A DNA stretch of 64,000 nt, taken from Flectonema sp. DT1601 (Eukaryota; Euglenozoa; Diplonemea; Diplonemida; Diplonemidae). The translations under genes were made by a program, and so were the position numbers. The notes under the pieces are model-generated. The model had not been told where the DNA came from. It did no database searches and saw only the letters and a list, made by a program, of their open reading frames with translations. The stretch spans positions 186,001 through 250,000 of the forward strand of contig OZ025856.1 of NCBI GenBank assembly GCA_964019425.1, read 5' to 3'. This document shows positions 55,301 to 62,780 of the stretch, piece after piece (the first letter of the stretch is position 1; every line of letters begins with the position of its first letter).

Positions 55301-56493
55301 TCCGGAGTTTCATAGTCACCAGGTCTTACCTTTGGAGCTTCTGGCCTAGTACTGTCAGAGCCGCTTGGGAAGAAACGGCTTATAAGCGACGTCATTGGAG
55401 CTCGTGGTGTTGGAAGTGCCGTCTTATCACCCCTGAGTTCCCGTATTTTTCTGTAGGTCCACGAGAAGCCCTTATCACAACCTTGGGAGGCTACTTGGCT
55501 GGGGGATAGAGGAGCTAGGATACGTTCCCTTCCCTTGTGTCGAGGCTTGCACCACTTGTTGGGTAGCTTGGCGATTGCTACTTTTTCTACCGTATGGACA
55601 AAGTTGTTTGAGAGTTTCTTCAAGGATTTTATCTTTAATAGTCGTGTTGTGTGTGATTCCAATGTATCAGAAAAGGCTGTCCAGTGTGCATCTTGGAACT
55701 GATTGAGGAGCCATTTGCGGTGTGGTGGTGAGTTGCTAAAGTTTGAGAAAGTCGTGATATCGAAGTCCGCTAAGATAGGTGTATGATCCGACATTAGTGC
55801 GTCAGGGTCATATTGGCAAACGCTCAGACATTTATGCTGAGGAGAGTGTAAGACCAGATCGGGGGTTGTACCGTGTTTCGGAATCGTCGGTTTGAGCTGA
55901 ACTAACTCCAATCCGTTGTCATTTATCCAGTCAAAGACCGTTGAGCCTGCTGATTTTGTAGGGACTTTCTGTGACCAGGATTCATGATGGGCGTTAAAGT
56001 CACCAAAAGCCATGTCACCTAGATCGTATGATGATGGAAGGCGTGAAACACCGGGTGGAATATATATATTCTTAAAAGTTATGGAACCTATTGTTGAAGC
56101 GAGGCTGAATTCCAGCGCCTCAATGTCGGAGGATCCAGATGATACGTCGTTGTTGTGAGAGATCTTTAAACCATTTCTGAAATACGTCAGTAGGCCACCA
56201 CCCCGGCTCTTGGAGACTGTCTTCCTGTCTCTCCTAATGTACGAGTACCCATCCATATGTAAAAGATCACTGTTGTTCTTATTCAGCCAGGTCTCCTGCA
56301 GGTTTATTATATCAGGGTTTGTTGCGTTAACGATGGACTCTAAGGCTGCTCTAGTGTTAGTAAGCGACCTTAGATTCCAGGATAAAATTCTCAGAGGACC
56401 CGGGTTTTGTTCTATCCCCGATCGGATTAAGAGCTGCCTCGCGGTGACCGTCAGATGGAAATCCCTGCTGGGATGTGGTTGGGGATGTCGTTG
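52339..56493 (-). CDS. LINE ORF2: 2A-like peptide, endonuclease, reverse transcriptase, RNase H
   Basis: The frame is open from directly after the ORF1 stop (56494) to 52339, ~1384 codons. The first in-frame ATG (56256) lies inside the endonuclease and would remove its ILSWN and LQET catalytic motifs, so translation must begin or enter further upstream. Order: 2A-like LLIRSGIEQNPGP (ending at 56395); endonuclease (ILSWN, INLQETW, GDFNAHHESW, SDHTPI); reverse transcriptase (RPISMTSIVAKFIEALILRR, FDISGAFDNVSH, GVPQGSILGPLLF, LLYADDLSVF); RNase H (VYTDASYFED, NAEQRALISALD, IISDSQSSLSSL, VPSHCGVIGNELADS). A Cys/His knuckle (CRFCNHTDTDAHHLLSRC) follows. Key catalytic residues appear intact, so it may be active. 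Confidence 0.95.
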   Translation of the reverse strand, partial: QRHPQPHPSRDFHLTVTARQLLIRSGIEQNPGPLRILSWNLRSLTNTRAALESIVNATNPDIINLQETWLNKNNSDLLHMDGYSYIRRDRKTVSKSRGGGLLTYFRNGLKISHNNDVSSGSSDIEALEFSLASTIGSITFKNIYIPPGVSRLPSSYDLGDMAFGDFNAHHESWSQKVPTKSAGSTVFDWINDNGLELVQLKPTIPKHGTTPDLVLHSPQHKCLSVCQYDPDALMSDHTPILADFDITTFSNFSNSPPHRKWLLNQFQDAHWTAFSDTLESHTTRLLKIKSLKKLSNNFVHTVEKVAIAKLPNKWCKPRHKGRERILAPLSPSQVASQGCDKGFSWTYRKIRELRGDKTALPTPRAPMTSLISRFFPSGSDSTRPEAPKVRPGDYETPECSPFSQEEARAVFSSLKRTNSAGPDSISNNMLLHLGPQMILVLLRIANWSLRRGILPECFKKANVIPFLKGNGKDPSEPSSYRPISMTSIVAKFIEALILRRLEHLLEGSLDPNQSGFVPGRTTDENIAILANAASETRQDFEKCGVLLFFDISGAFDNVSHRILVERLIPLLPKPYVRWLVDFLSNRSARLLYGKTYSKDIGCNKGVPQGSILGPLLFRLYVDTLPQSVTKADIKLLYADDLSVFVSSNKIGDLETKANEAIGQVESWLSDSNMSLSQAKTEFLAIGTRFDSGKGLCRFPRLYLPSTKRLESFSQPSLLLDKLDEGPGAQLNLESGPVFPLTVNGRDVSTRTDFRSRVGKKKLDIFTAIPIRRVEHARYLGVLIDDRLTFEPQLNKVTSTMKRGIGLLKMISSFEIKTEVLRQLVNGLVLARAYHGLAAYAPYLRRDSWKRVETIHRKLMLKLTGCSSSASVQAVSVESDILPFKQHLAKSMALIYERYQRYAENAPTWSLFNGEGEEGRWESSATHFSKCFPTPSVKSRFYLPHHQAPWEPPPNVTVLPSRDFRKSPDTEHNLNYALASIESLPPAIARVYTDASYFEDKDGCYHCGNAAVLVFRNKCYTKLQRYNPSLMIYNAEQRALISALDIVRDNSPQLPNGRIHIISDSQSSLSSLAKGYLCQHSRTNHEILSQISTLNRPFTMQFVPSHCGVIGNELADSLASKAASSEIPLTEVPFDYRMAQCSIVNQVRKAWLRSRDTRHVHNLATSSGRVQKFHQDLLRSDEIIIARVRTGHHELVKLPALGLTDCRFCNHTDTDAHHLLSRCNGARIIVQQFFPDIPQCDDPTNDGQHHHTFFATENQPKLAAMLKDLESYLQSFPLRAALPRQWLLRHLVKFSNLPKLTSRDKLEVLQAIDNAYNHTVIEEIHNFLWTVELFCYNGIEKTQFTDLLNKIHYANYERIERKWFDYKVRGPPTRSYIDILFKINP
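56395..56457 (-). other. 2A-like (StopGo) peptide between ORF1 and ORF2
   Basis: In-frame HLTVTARQLLIRSGIEQNPG|P, 33 codons after the ORF1 TAG. It fits the 2A signature [G/S]-x-[V/I]-E-x-N-P-G-P. Trypanosome L1Tc and ingi elements are known to carry such peptides at the start of their protein. Confidence 0.82.
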
Positions 56494-58536
56494 CTATTGC
56501 TTTGACATAGAACTCCGGTGAGGCGTCCTACCCCGTGATCTGCTGGGGGTATTCGTTCTGTCCCCGTAGGGAGAGAAGGAGTCTTGTAGCTGCTTTGCCA
56601 CCTCTGATTCCTGTCCCAGGACTGATTTAGACCTGATTCTGTTCAGCATCGTCTTGTTGGATGCTTTCTTCGGAGGTGCCTTCGTGACTGGTGCTGTTGT
56701 GACTTCAGCAGTTGGAGGCTGTGCCGGCTTACCGTGCACCGGAGGTTTCATGTTCTGAGGTGGCACTTCAGTTGTTTCCGCAAGAGGAGACCCTTCCGGC
56801 GATGAGGACTGTTGAAGAACAGTGTGTTCGATCGAGAGTTTCTGCTCGTGCATTTGGTTAAGCCGAGCTAACAACTCCGATATTCTTCGTGACAGGTTAG
56901 CCACTTCGTCGGTGAGTCGGGAGTTCTGTTCCTGCATTTTAACTTGCTGTTTCAGAAGATCTTGGATGCGAGCGTCTCTGTCTTCTAATGACGCCTGTGT
57001 CCGTGCTGACTGGTCCTTCTGTTGTTGATCTTGACGAGCCATGAGATCCGAGGCCTGTTCTGTTAAGCCCGTCACTTTGTCGGTTAGGTGGCCGTTCTGG
57101 ACCTGCATCTGTCGCTGTTGTTTGAGAAGTTCTCCGATTCGAGTGTCCTTAGCGGAGTCGGATGGGGACGTAGTGTCAGTTGGGGTGCTGTTGTCCGGTG
57201 AAGGAGCAGAGTCATCTGGTGAGCTATCATCTATTGTTGAAGTAGGGAGCGATGGATATTCCGCTTCGTTACGTGGTGGCGGTTCTCGTTTGGACTCTCG
57301 GTTTATAGTCAGGAGGCCATGTCCCTTGCAGTGAACGGTGGAGAAGGTCGGTTCTTCTAGTGATTTCACTACAAAGAAACCTCTGCTACCCTTCTTCCTG
57401 TGGTGAGTCGCTGTGTCTACAATCCAACCCTGTCCACCTAGAATCTTGATGAGGTCTGTAGTGCTGATCCTATGGAGAGAGGGACCTGTTATGAAGTAGC
57501 GGGTACCCGGTGTTGGAGGAGGCATGGCTAGTTGTCCCAGAGTCTTACGTGTATCTAGTTCCCTTCCCGGGTAAGTAACTAAACCAAGCTTCTTCGTTCC
57601 ACGAAGAAGGATGACTGCCGCGTCGCAATAATCTGCAGCCTTGCGGGCAGTATTTAAGTCTGCTGTGTCCAGTCTGATCACGACTGTTTTCGGTAGGTCT
57701 TCTTGTATGTGTCTCGAAGCAGAGATAAAGAAGCCCTTGTGTTCCGCTGGAACGTGCGCTTGCAGGCGGTGAACTGCATCAGTAGGTATACGAAGGTTCA
57801 CCGATGACACCTTCGGGGTGCGGACTTTAGATGCCCATATCTGGTGACGGTCTATGGGAGAGAAAGAGTGGTTCTTCGCAAAGTCGTTGTAGATCTTCAA
57901 GGCCGCTGCAGATAGATCCGAGGTTGAGAGTGCTTCGGTCTCACCGTGTCCAGAGTGGTAGTTCAGTTGAACCACTCCGTTCGATACAGGATCCCCGCCC
58001 GAACGGACTAAAAGTTTGGCTATGGAGCCTGAGATTGTCGTTGCGTAGGCCTTGCGGACTACCGTCTTACCATCTAAGAGCAAAGGTACTTGAATAAGGG
58101 TACCTTTACCCGGGTCTTCAGTTGTAATTGCCGTTAAACGGCCTGTGTTGCTTCGTCGTTGGAGTTGTGGTATCTGGTCTGTCGGTAACAGAAATACAGC
58201 CGAAGCCACTGCAGGGTTGTTGATGACTTCACAGCCATCTTTGACCTTAAGGTCCCAATCCTCATCGCGGAGTTGAGCCTTCCCCCACGGTTTTGCTGGT
58301 TTTAGTTGTCTGGACACTACTGTTGCCCATGACGAGTTCTTCTTCGTATCTTCAGAACCCGTCTGCCTCGGTGTTTTCGACTTTGGTCTCGGTGATGGAG
58401 CCGTTCTCGGTGGAGCTGCCTTCGGTCTCGACACTGATGGCGGCGGAGGTTGCTTGTTCCTGCCATCTTGCGTGTTAGCTACCATGCTTAGCAGGGCGCT
58501 TAACAAGGTCTTCAACTGGACCCTCTTCTTTTTCAT
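56494..58536 (-). CDS. LINE ORF1 protein
   Basis: 680 residues. A basic/Pro-rich N-terminus (RPKAAPPRTAPSPRPKSKTP) is followed by ~350 residues of mixed structure without a CCHC zinc knuckle, a Ser/Asp/Pro-rich linker, and a coiled coil built from a duplicated unit: RIGELLKQQRQMQVQNGHLT and RIQDLLKQQVKMQEQNSRLT. It ends with a basic tail. ORF1 proteins of LINEs bind element RNA, and the coiled coil probably mediates oligomerisation (family knowledge). The stop is a single TAG in the same frame as ORF2, with context CAA-TAG-CAA. Confidence 0.88.
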   Translation of the reverse strand: MKKKRVQLKTLLSALLSMVANTQDGRNKQPPPPSVSRPKAAPPRTAPSPRPKSKTPRQTGSEDTKKNSSWATVVSRQLKPAKPWGKAQLRDEDWDLKVKDGCEVINNPAVASAVFLLPTDQIPQLQRRSNTGRLTAITTEDPGKGTLIQVPLLLDGKTVVRKAYATTISGSIAKLLVRSGGDPVSNGVVQLNYHSGHGETEALSTSDLSAAALKIYNDFAKNHSFSPIDRHQIWASKVRTPKVSSVNLRIPTDAVHRLQAHVPAEHKGFFISASRHIQEDLPKTVVIRLDTADLNTARKAADYCDAAVILLRGTKKLGLVTYPGRELDTRKTLGQLAMPPPTPGTRYFITGPSLHRISTTDLIKILGGQGWIVDTATHHRKKGSRGFFVVKSLEEPTFSTVHCKGHGLLTINRESKREPPPRNEAEYPSLPTSTIDDSSPDDSAPSPDNSTPTDTTSPSDSAKDTRIGELLKQQRQMQVQNGHLTDKVTGLTEQASDLMARQDQQQKDQSARTQASLEDRDARIQDLLKQQVKMQEQNSRLTDEVANLSRRISELLARLNQMHEQKLSIEHTVLQQSSSPEGSPLAETTEVPPQNMKPPVHGKPAQPPTAEVTTAPVTKAPPKKASNKTMLNRIRSKSVLGQESEVAKQLQDSFSPYGDRTNTPSRSRGRTPHRSSMSKQ

Positions 58537-58607
58537 TGTTTTTTTGGAGATGTTACTGAGGGGAGACGCACCTTACTGCTCTTTCACCGTATTGTTTGGA
58601 TCGAGAT

Positions 58608-58645
58608 CAATAAAGTACAGAAACTGTAGCTTTAGAATCGTTGGT
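58608..58645 (-). other. Spliced-leader (SL) exon sequence at the LINE 5' end
   Basis: 38 nt starting ACCAACGATTCTAAAGC and ending CAGTTTCTGTACTTTATTG. The 3' half is the conserved end of kinetoplastid/diplonemid SL exons; the whole closely resembles the Diplonema SL as remembered, with about one difference. It is not followed by a GT donor, as an SL RNA gene would be, but directly by the LINE's own leader (ATCTCGATCC...) 72 nt before the ORF1 ATG. It is therefore a spliced product fixed in DNA. Confidence 0.88.
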
Positions 58646-61600
58646 AAAATAGAAACCAACACTTTGCCAGCTACGAAATAAAAAAAAAATTTTTTTTTGG
58701 AAAGATTCTGAAAAAGAGACCAGGAGGAGGTTTAAAAAAAAAAAAAAAGCGTTAAAATCAAAAAAAAAAAAACAGAAACTAATCCAAAAGAGAAAACTTA
58801 GATACAGTCCGAATCAACGGTAATGTAATAAAAAGCTCACAGGTGACCAAAAATAACTGAGCGAAAAAAAAAAAAAAGAAAAAAGAAAACGCCAAGCGAA
58901 GTCACAATGAGATAGAAAAAAAAAGATACAATTAACTAGAGCGATAATTTTTTTTTTAGAAAAAGAAAGAAAACATAGACTCGGTTTACTAAAAGGAAAG
59001 GAGTTCGCGCAAAATAAGAAAATTGGACTACAACTTATTTTGGTACATCAAAACAACATCTGTGTCCACATTCTGGAGTTCAGAGAGAAGGAAACATAGA
59101 TTCCCTTTGTTTATTTTTCTACTGGCAAATCGTGTCTAGTGCGCAAGAGGAAGAAAAAAAGAAAACGATAACTCACTTGTTTTTTTTTTTTTTTTTGATT
59201 TTATTTCATTGATCAAGATTGCCAAGTCCCAGGAAAAAAAAAACTCACAGTAGGAAAACATCATCGTTAATGCAGCACATCTGTAAGACAAACCGGCGAG
59301 AAGAGATATGAAAACGTAACCAGTACAAGTTTATTGAAGAGAAGGAAAAAAAAAAAAAAAAAAACACGCAATTAAAATACTGTAAAAACTGACACTATTA
59401 GGGAACCGTATCCGAATTCATCTAAACTGCGTCAGGCTGATTATAAAGTTGAAAAAAAATAAGACAGCTTTATTCCGTGCTCCGTACTTGAAACAAGTCC
59501 CCTAGTCGTATAATCCAACGTTAACTGTATATTATGAGTGCTCTAGGAGGGTAACTCACAGTAACAGAGGACCCAATCCGTAGCCAATACCCTTTCGGAG
59601 ATTAAACCTCGCATGTATATAAAATAAACGAAAATACTTTTCAACAAGTTCAAAAAAAGGGTTTTCTTTCTTTTTTTTTTTTTTTTTTTTTTCGCAATAA
59701 CTCAGAAAAAGAATCAAAAAAAAACATAATTAAAAAAAAAAAAGGTTCTCCCGGTCAAAACAGATATTTTCGGCTTCAACGTGATGGTTACACTTGTCAT
59801 ACTAAGGGCACAATGCAATCAGGTTTAAAACAAAAAAATATCTGATGTTTGAGGGAAATAGAGAGGGGAGACGTAGTTACTATACTGTACAGTTTTGAAA
59901 ACAGTACAGGATAACCAATCAACCCTTTAATCCTAACGAAGACATAAACATAACCGCAGAAAGAGTTCACATGCAGTCAATGCCCCTGTTTATTAAAAAT
60001 GAATAAATAAAATAAATAAAACTACTACGGATACAAAAAGCCTAATCGCTCTCGGGGATCCTAAACAGCGATGGTAGACTACTCAAGAACAAAGGGTTAT
60101 TATAAAATTTGCTAATTTCAACCAAGTTTGACAGCAGTTGTACCAGACTGGTTGTAAAAACAAAAAAATCGATTAGTAACAGAAAGCATATATGTTCTCG
60201 ATAATGAAATAATCACTAATTAGGATAACAAAATTCCAAACCAAAGAAGAGACGAAGCTTCTCGATAATCTCCTTTCAGTTATTTCCGACGGGGAGGACT
60301 GTTTGATTTGGTTCATACGAATATAAATCTCTGTATTGTATCAGATCTCAGTAATAAAATTAACCCGAAGACTCAACACAGATTGCTATAATAGATTAAT
60401 AGATTAATAGGAATAGCTGCAACTGGAAAGATGTAAAAGAAATTAAAATATTTTGATTTCTTTGTTTTTTTTTTTTTTTTGGGAAAAATTCTAATTCCGC
60501 ACAAAAATTTTCAAAATCCCACAAAGTTCGCAAAACCCGCCAGCTCAACACATTTCTTTTTTCCTTAGTGGAACACAGAAGTGTATTAACAATGTGTTCA
60601 AAGAAGGACATCAAACCCATTTATAAGATCGACACAAACGTGGATCGCTGACACATTCACAAAGCAACAGAATGTACGAATAGTTAGTTAGTTAGTTAGT
60701 TGAATAGGGAGTTGCACCACTGCCTAAGGTGAAACAAGTTTTCACAGTTTTGGGTATCCCTGACACTAACAAAAAGCTTGGGCAGTGAAGCACAGCATAA
60801 GCCTGTGCAGTAATTCGTGGAGCTGGCGTTTTTTTGAAACTTTGTGCTGAAATTCCGGATTTCGAAAAACTTTTTGTACGGAAGTTGGGGTTTTCCGTTC
60901 CTTTTTTTATAAATTTAAAAAAAAAAAAAAAAAAACAACACGCATGTGAAACCAGTACGGGGTTACTGTTCACAGTAATGTGTCAACGATTCCTCAGAAG
61001 ATTTCTAACAATATTCTCTCTACGAGTCATGAAGGGATGTTCCCTTTCTCTTTTTTTTAAAAAAAAAAAGAACTCGTACAGCGCAAGCACTTTGTCAGTA
61101 GGAGAGAAAAGGGGTGATAGGTTTGACAATGTAGAAACAGTAATATAATACTAAGATTAGTATTAAGGTTAAACTGAAAAAAAACATGACAAGAGAAGAT
61201 CAAGCTTTCATTTTTTAGAACAGAGCTAAATTGCCAGAAAATTGTATTACACTCGTACATAACTAAAATAATGTTAGTATAAGTATCCAGAAGTTCAGGG
61301 GGGTATTACAAGTTGAGCGCCCCCGTGTCTTGCATTCCATTACAACAGGCTTCTTTCTATGTTCGGTTATCGATAGAGACAAGGGGAAAGGACAAAAAAA
61401 AAAAAATTCGATGTATTCGTTATAAAAACCAATCGTCTACAAGAAAACAATAAAATATAAAATACAAAAACGCGCATGTGAAACAGAACCCGTGCAGACT
61501 GTGAGTGGTAACAAGCAGTTAGCATTCTCACACTAGCTTTTGTCGGGTTAATACTAGTGGTGGTATCATGGAGCTGTCCAATTGGACAACTGTACTTATC

Positions 61601-61917
61601 CGAGACTAGAAAGGGTGTTCTTCTCGTACGACCACGTAGTAGAATTCTATGCAAATTATGCAAACCGAATGTCGGTTTTTTTTTTTTTTTTTTTTGTTTT
61701 ATTTTATTTTATTTTTTATAAACATTACCAAAGCACACAATATGCTGGAAAATTGAATAGTAAAACAGCCAATTGCAAAAAAAGAAAAAGAAAAAAAAAA
61801 ATCGACCGAAATCGAACTAAGCACCTCCATCCAAAATTTTGCAGGACAGGTGTTGTTTTTCTTATTTTTTTTTTCTTTTTTGCAAATTCAAAAAAAATAG
61901 CGTTATTCAGGAGGGGA
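58646..61917. other. 3.3-kb gene-poor region upstream of the LINE
   Basis: Many A/T runs (58686-58700, 59185-59197, 59346-59364, 59672-59692, 60465-60480, 60917-60935, 61680-61695). Contains a repeat copy at 59514-59590, a diverged E-type repeat near 60296-60350 and a short GTTA run (60683-60700). No gene identified. Confidence 0.6.
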
Positions 61918-62555
61918 AAAAAAAAAGAAGAAGAAGAAGAAGAAGAAGAAGAAGAAGAAGAAGAAGAAGAAGAAGAAGAAGAAGAAGAAGAAGAAGAAGA
62001 AGAAGAAGAAGAAGAAGAAGAAGAAGAAGAAGAAGAAGAAGAAGAAGAAGAAGAAGAAGAAGAAGAAGAAGAAGAAGAAGAAGAAGAAGAAGAAGAAGAA
62101 GAAGAAGAAGAAGAAGAAGAAGAAGAAGAAGAAGAAGAAGAAGAAGAAGAAGAAGAAGAAGAAGAAGAAGAAGAAGAAGAAGAAGAAGAAGAAGAAGAAG
62201 AAGAAGAAGAAGAAGAAGAAGAAGAAGAAGAAGAAGAAGAAGAAGAAGAAGAAGAAGAAGAAGAAGAAGAAGAAGAAGAAGAAGAAGAAGAAGAAGAAGA
62301 AGAAGAAGAAGAAGAAGAAGAAGAAGAAGAAGAAGAAGAAGAAGAAGAAGAAGAAGAAGAAGAAGAAGAAGAAGAAGAAGAAGAAGAAGAAGAAGAAGAA
62401 GAAGAAGAAGAAGAAGAAGAAGAAGAAGAAGAAGAAGAAGAAGAAGAAGAAAGAAGAAGAAGAAGAAGAAGAAGAAGAAGAAGAAGAAGAAGAAGAAGAA
62501 GAAGAAGAAGAAGAAGAAGAAGAAGAAGAAGAAGAAGAAGAAGAAGAAGAAGAAA
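61918..62555 (+). repeat. (GAA)n/(TTC)n microsatellite, ~630 bp
   Basis: About 210 GAA triplets on the plus strand with one visible one-base phase slip near 62451. It directly abuts the 62568-62770 repeat. Long translated Glu/Arg/Lys/Phe/Ser ORFs through it are artefacts. Confidence 0.98.
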
Positions 62556-62567
62556 GCCTACACGCTG

Positions 62568-62770
62568 CTGACACTAGTTAGCGAATCTATCACACCACCG
62601 AGTAGGTAGACACTCAAAACAGAACTGGGTAGCTCTCCAATACTGCGGTAGAAGGCTGAACCTAATCCAGAGAGGATTATTCTATTAGCCCCCGACACAG
62701 GGCACACTAAATCAACAGATCCGTAACCACAGTGCTTCCACCACGTCCGGTTTACTAGCTGCAAGCCGAA
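62568..62770 (-). repeat. ~200-bp interspersed repeat, copy 2, followed by (TTC)n
   Basis: Second copy of the segment found 3' of the LINE. On the coding strand it ends CTAACTAGTGTCAGCAGCG and then runs into the TTC tract, the arrangement of a 5'-truncated non-LTR copy with a simple-repeat tail. Confidence 0.7.
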
Positions 62771-62780
62771 CGTGGAGTCA

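Larger units (their letters stand above)
51954..58645 (-). mobile_element. Full-length-looking LINE (I/ingi-like group, EN-RT-RNase H) beginning with an SL exon
   Basis: Non-LTR retrotransposon with a 5' spliced-leader sequence (58608-58645), short 5' UTR, ORF1 (56494-58536) and ORF2 (52339-56493). Both ORFs are open throughout. ORF2 carries AP-like endonuclease, reverse transcriptase, RNase H and a terminal zinc knuckle, the set found in the I group (I, ingi, and kin). The 3' limit is inferred. After the stop comes ~130 nt of T-rich 3' UTR on the coding strand, a run of ~40 T (52170-52210), and a ~200-bp segment (51954-52160) that recurs at 62568-62770 directly before a (TTC)n tract. That segment is probably the family's 3' end. 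No target-site duplication was identified. Orientation agrees with all host genes. Confidence 0.85.

Noticed and set aside
56494-56496. TAG reassigned to a sense codon
   Set aside because: RPN2, kinesin and RhaT end naturally at TAG, so it is a normal stop in this genome.
53219-58097. Several plus-strand ORFs of 60-118 codons within the LINE
   Set aside because: Shadows of ORF1/ORF2 in other frames.
60683-60700. Short GTTA/AGTT tandem as a telomere-like tract
   Set aside because: Only about five units, internal and not the TTAGGG-type repeat expected in Euglenozoa.
61582-62609. Long poly-Glu, poly-Arg/Lys and poly-Phe/Ser ORFs
   Set aside because: All are translations of the GAA/TTC microsatellite.
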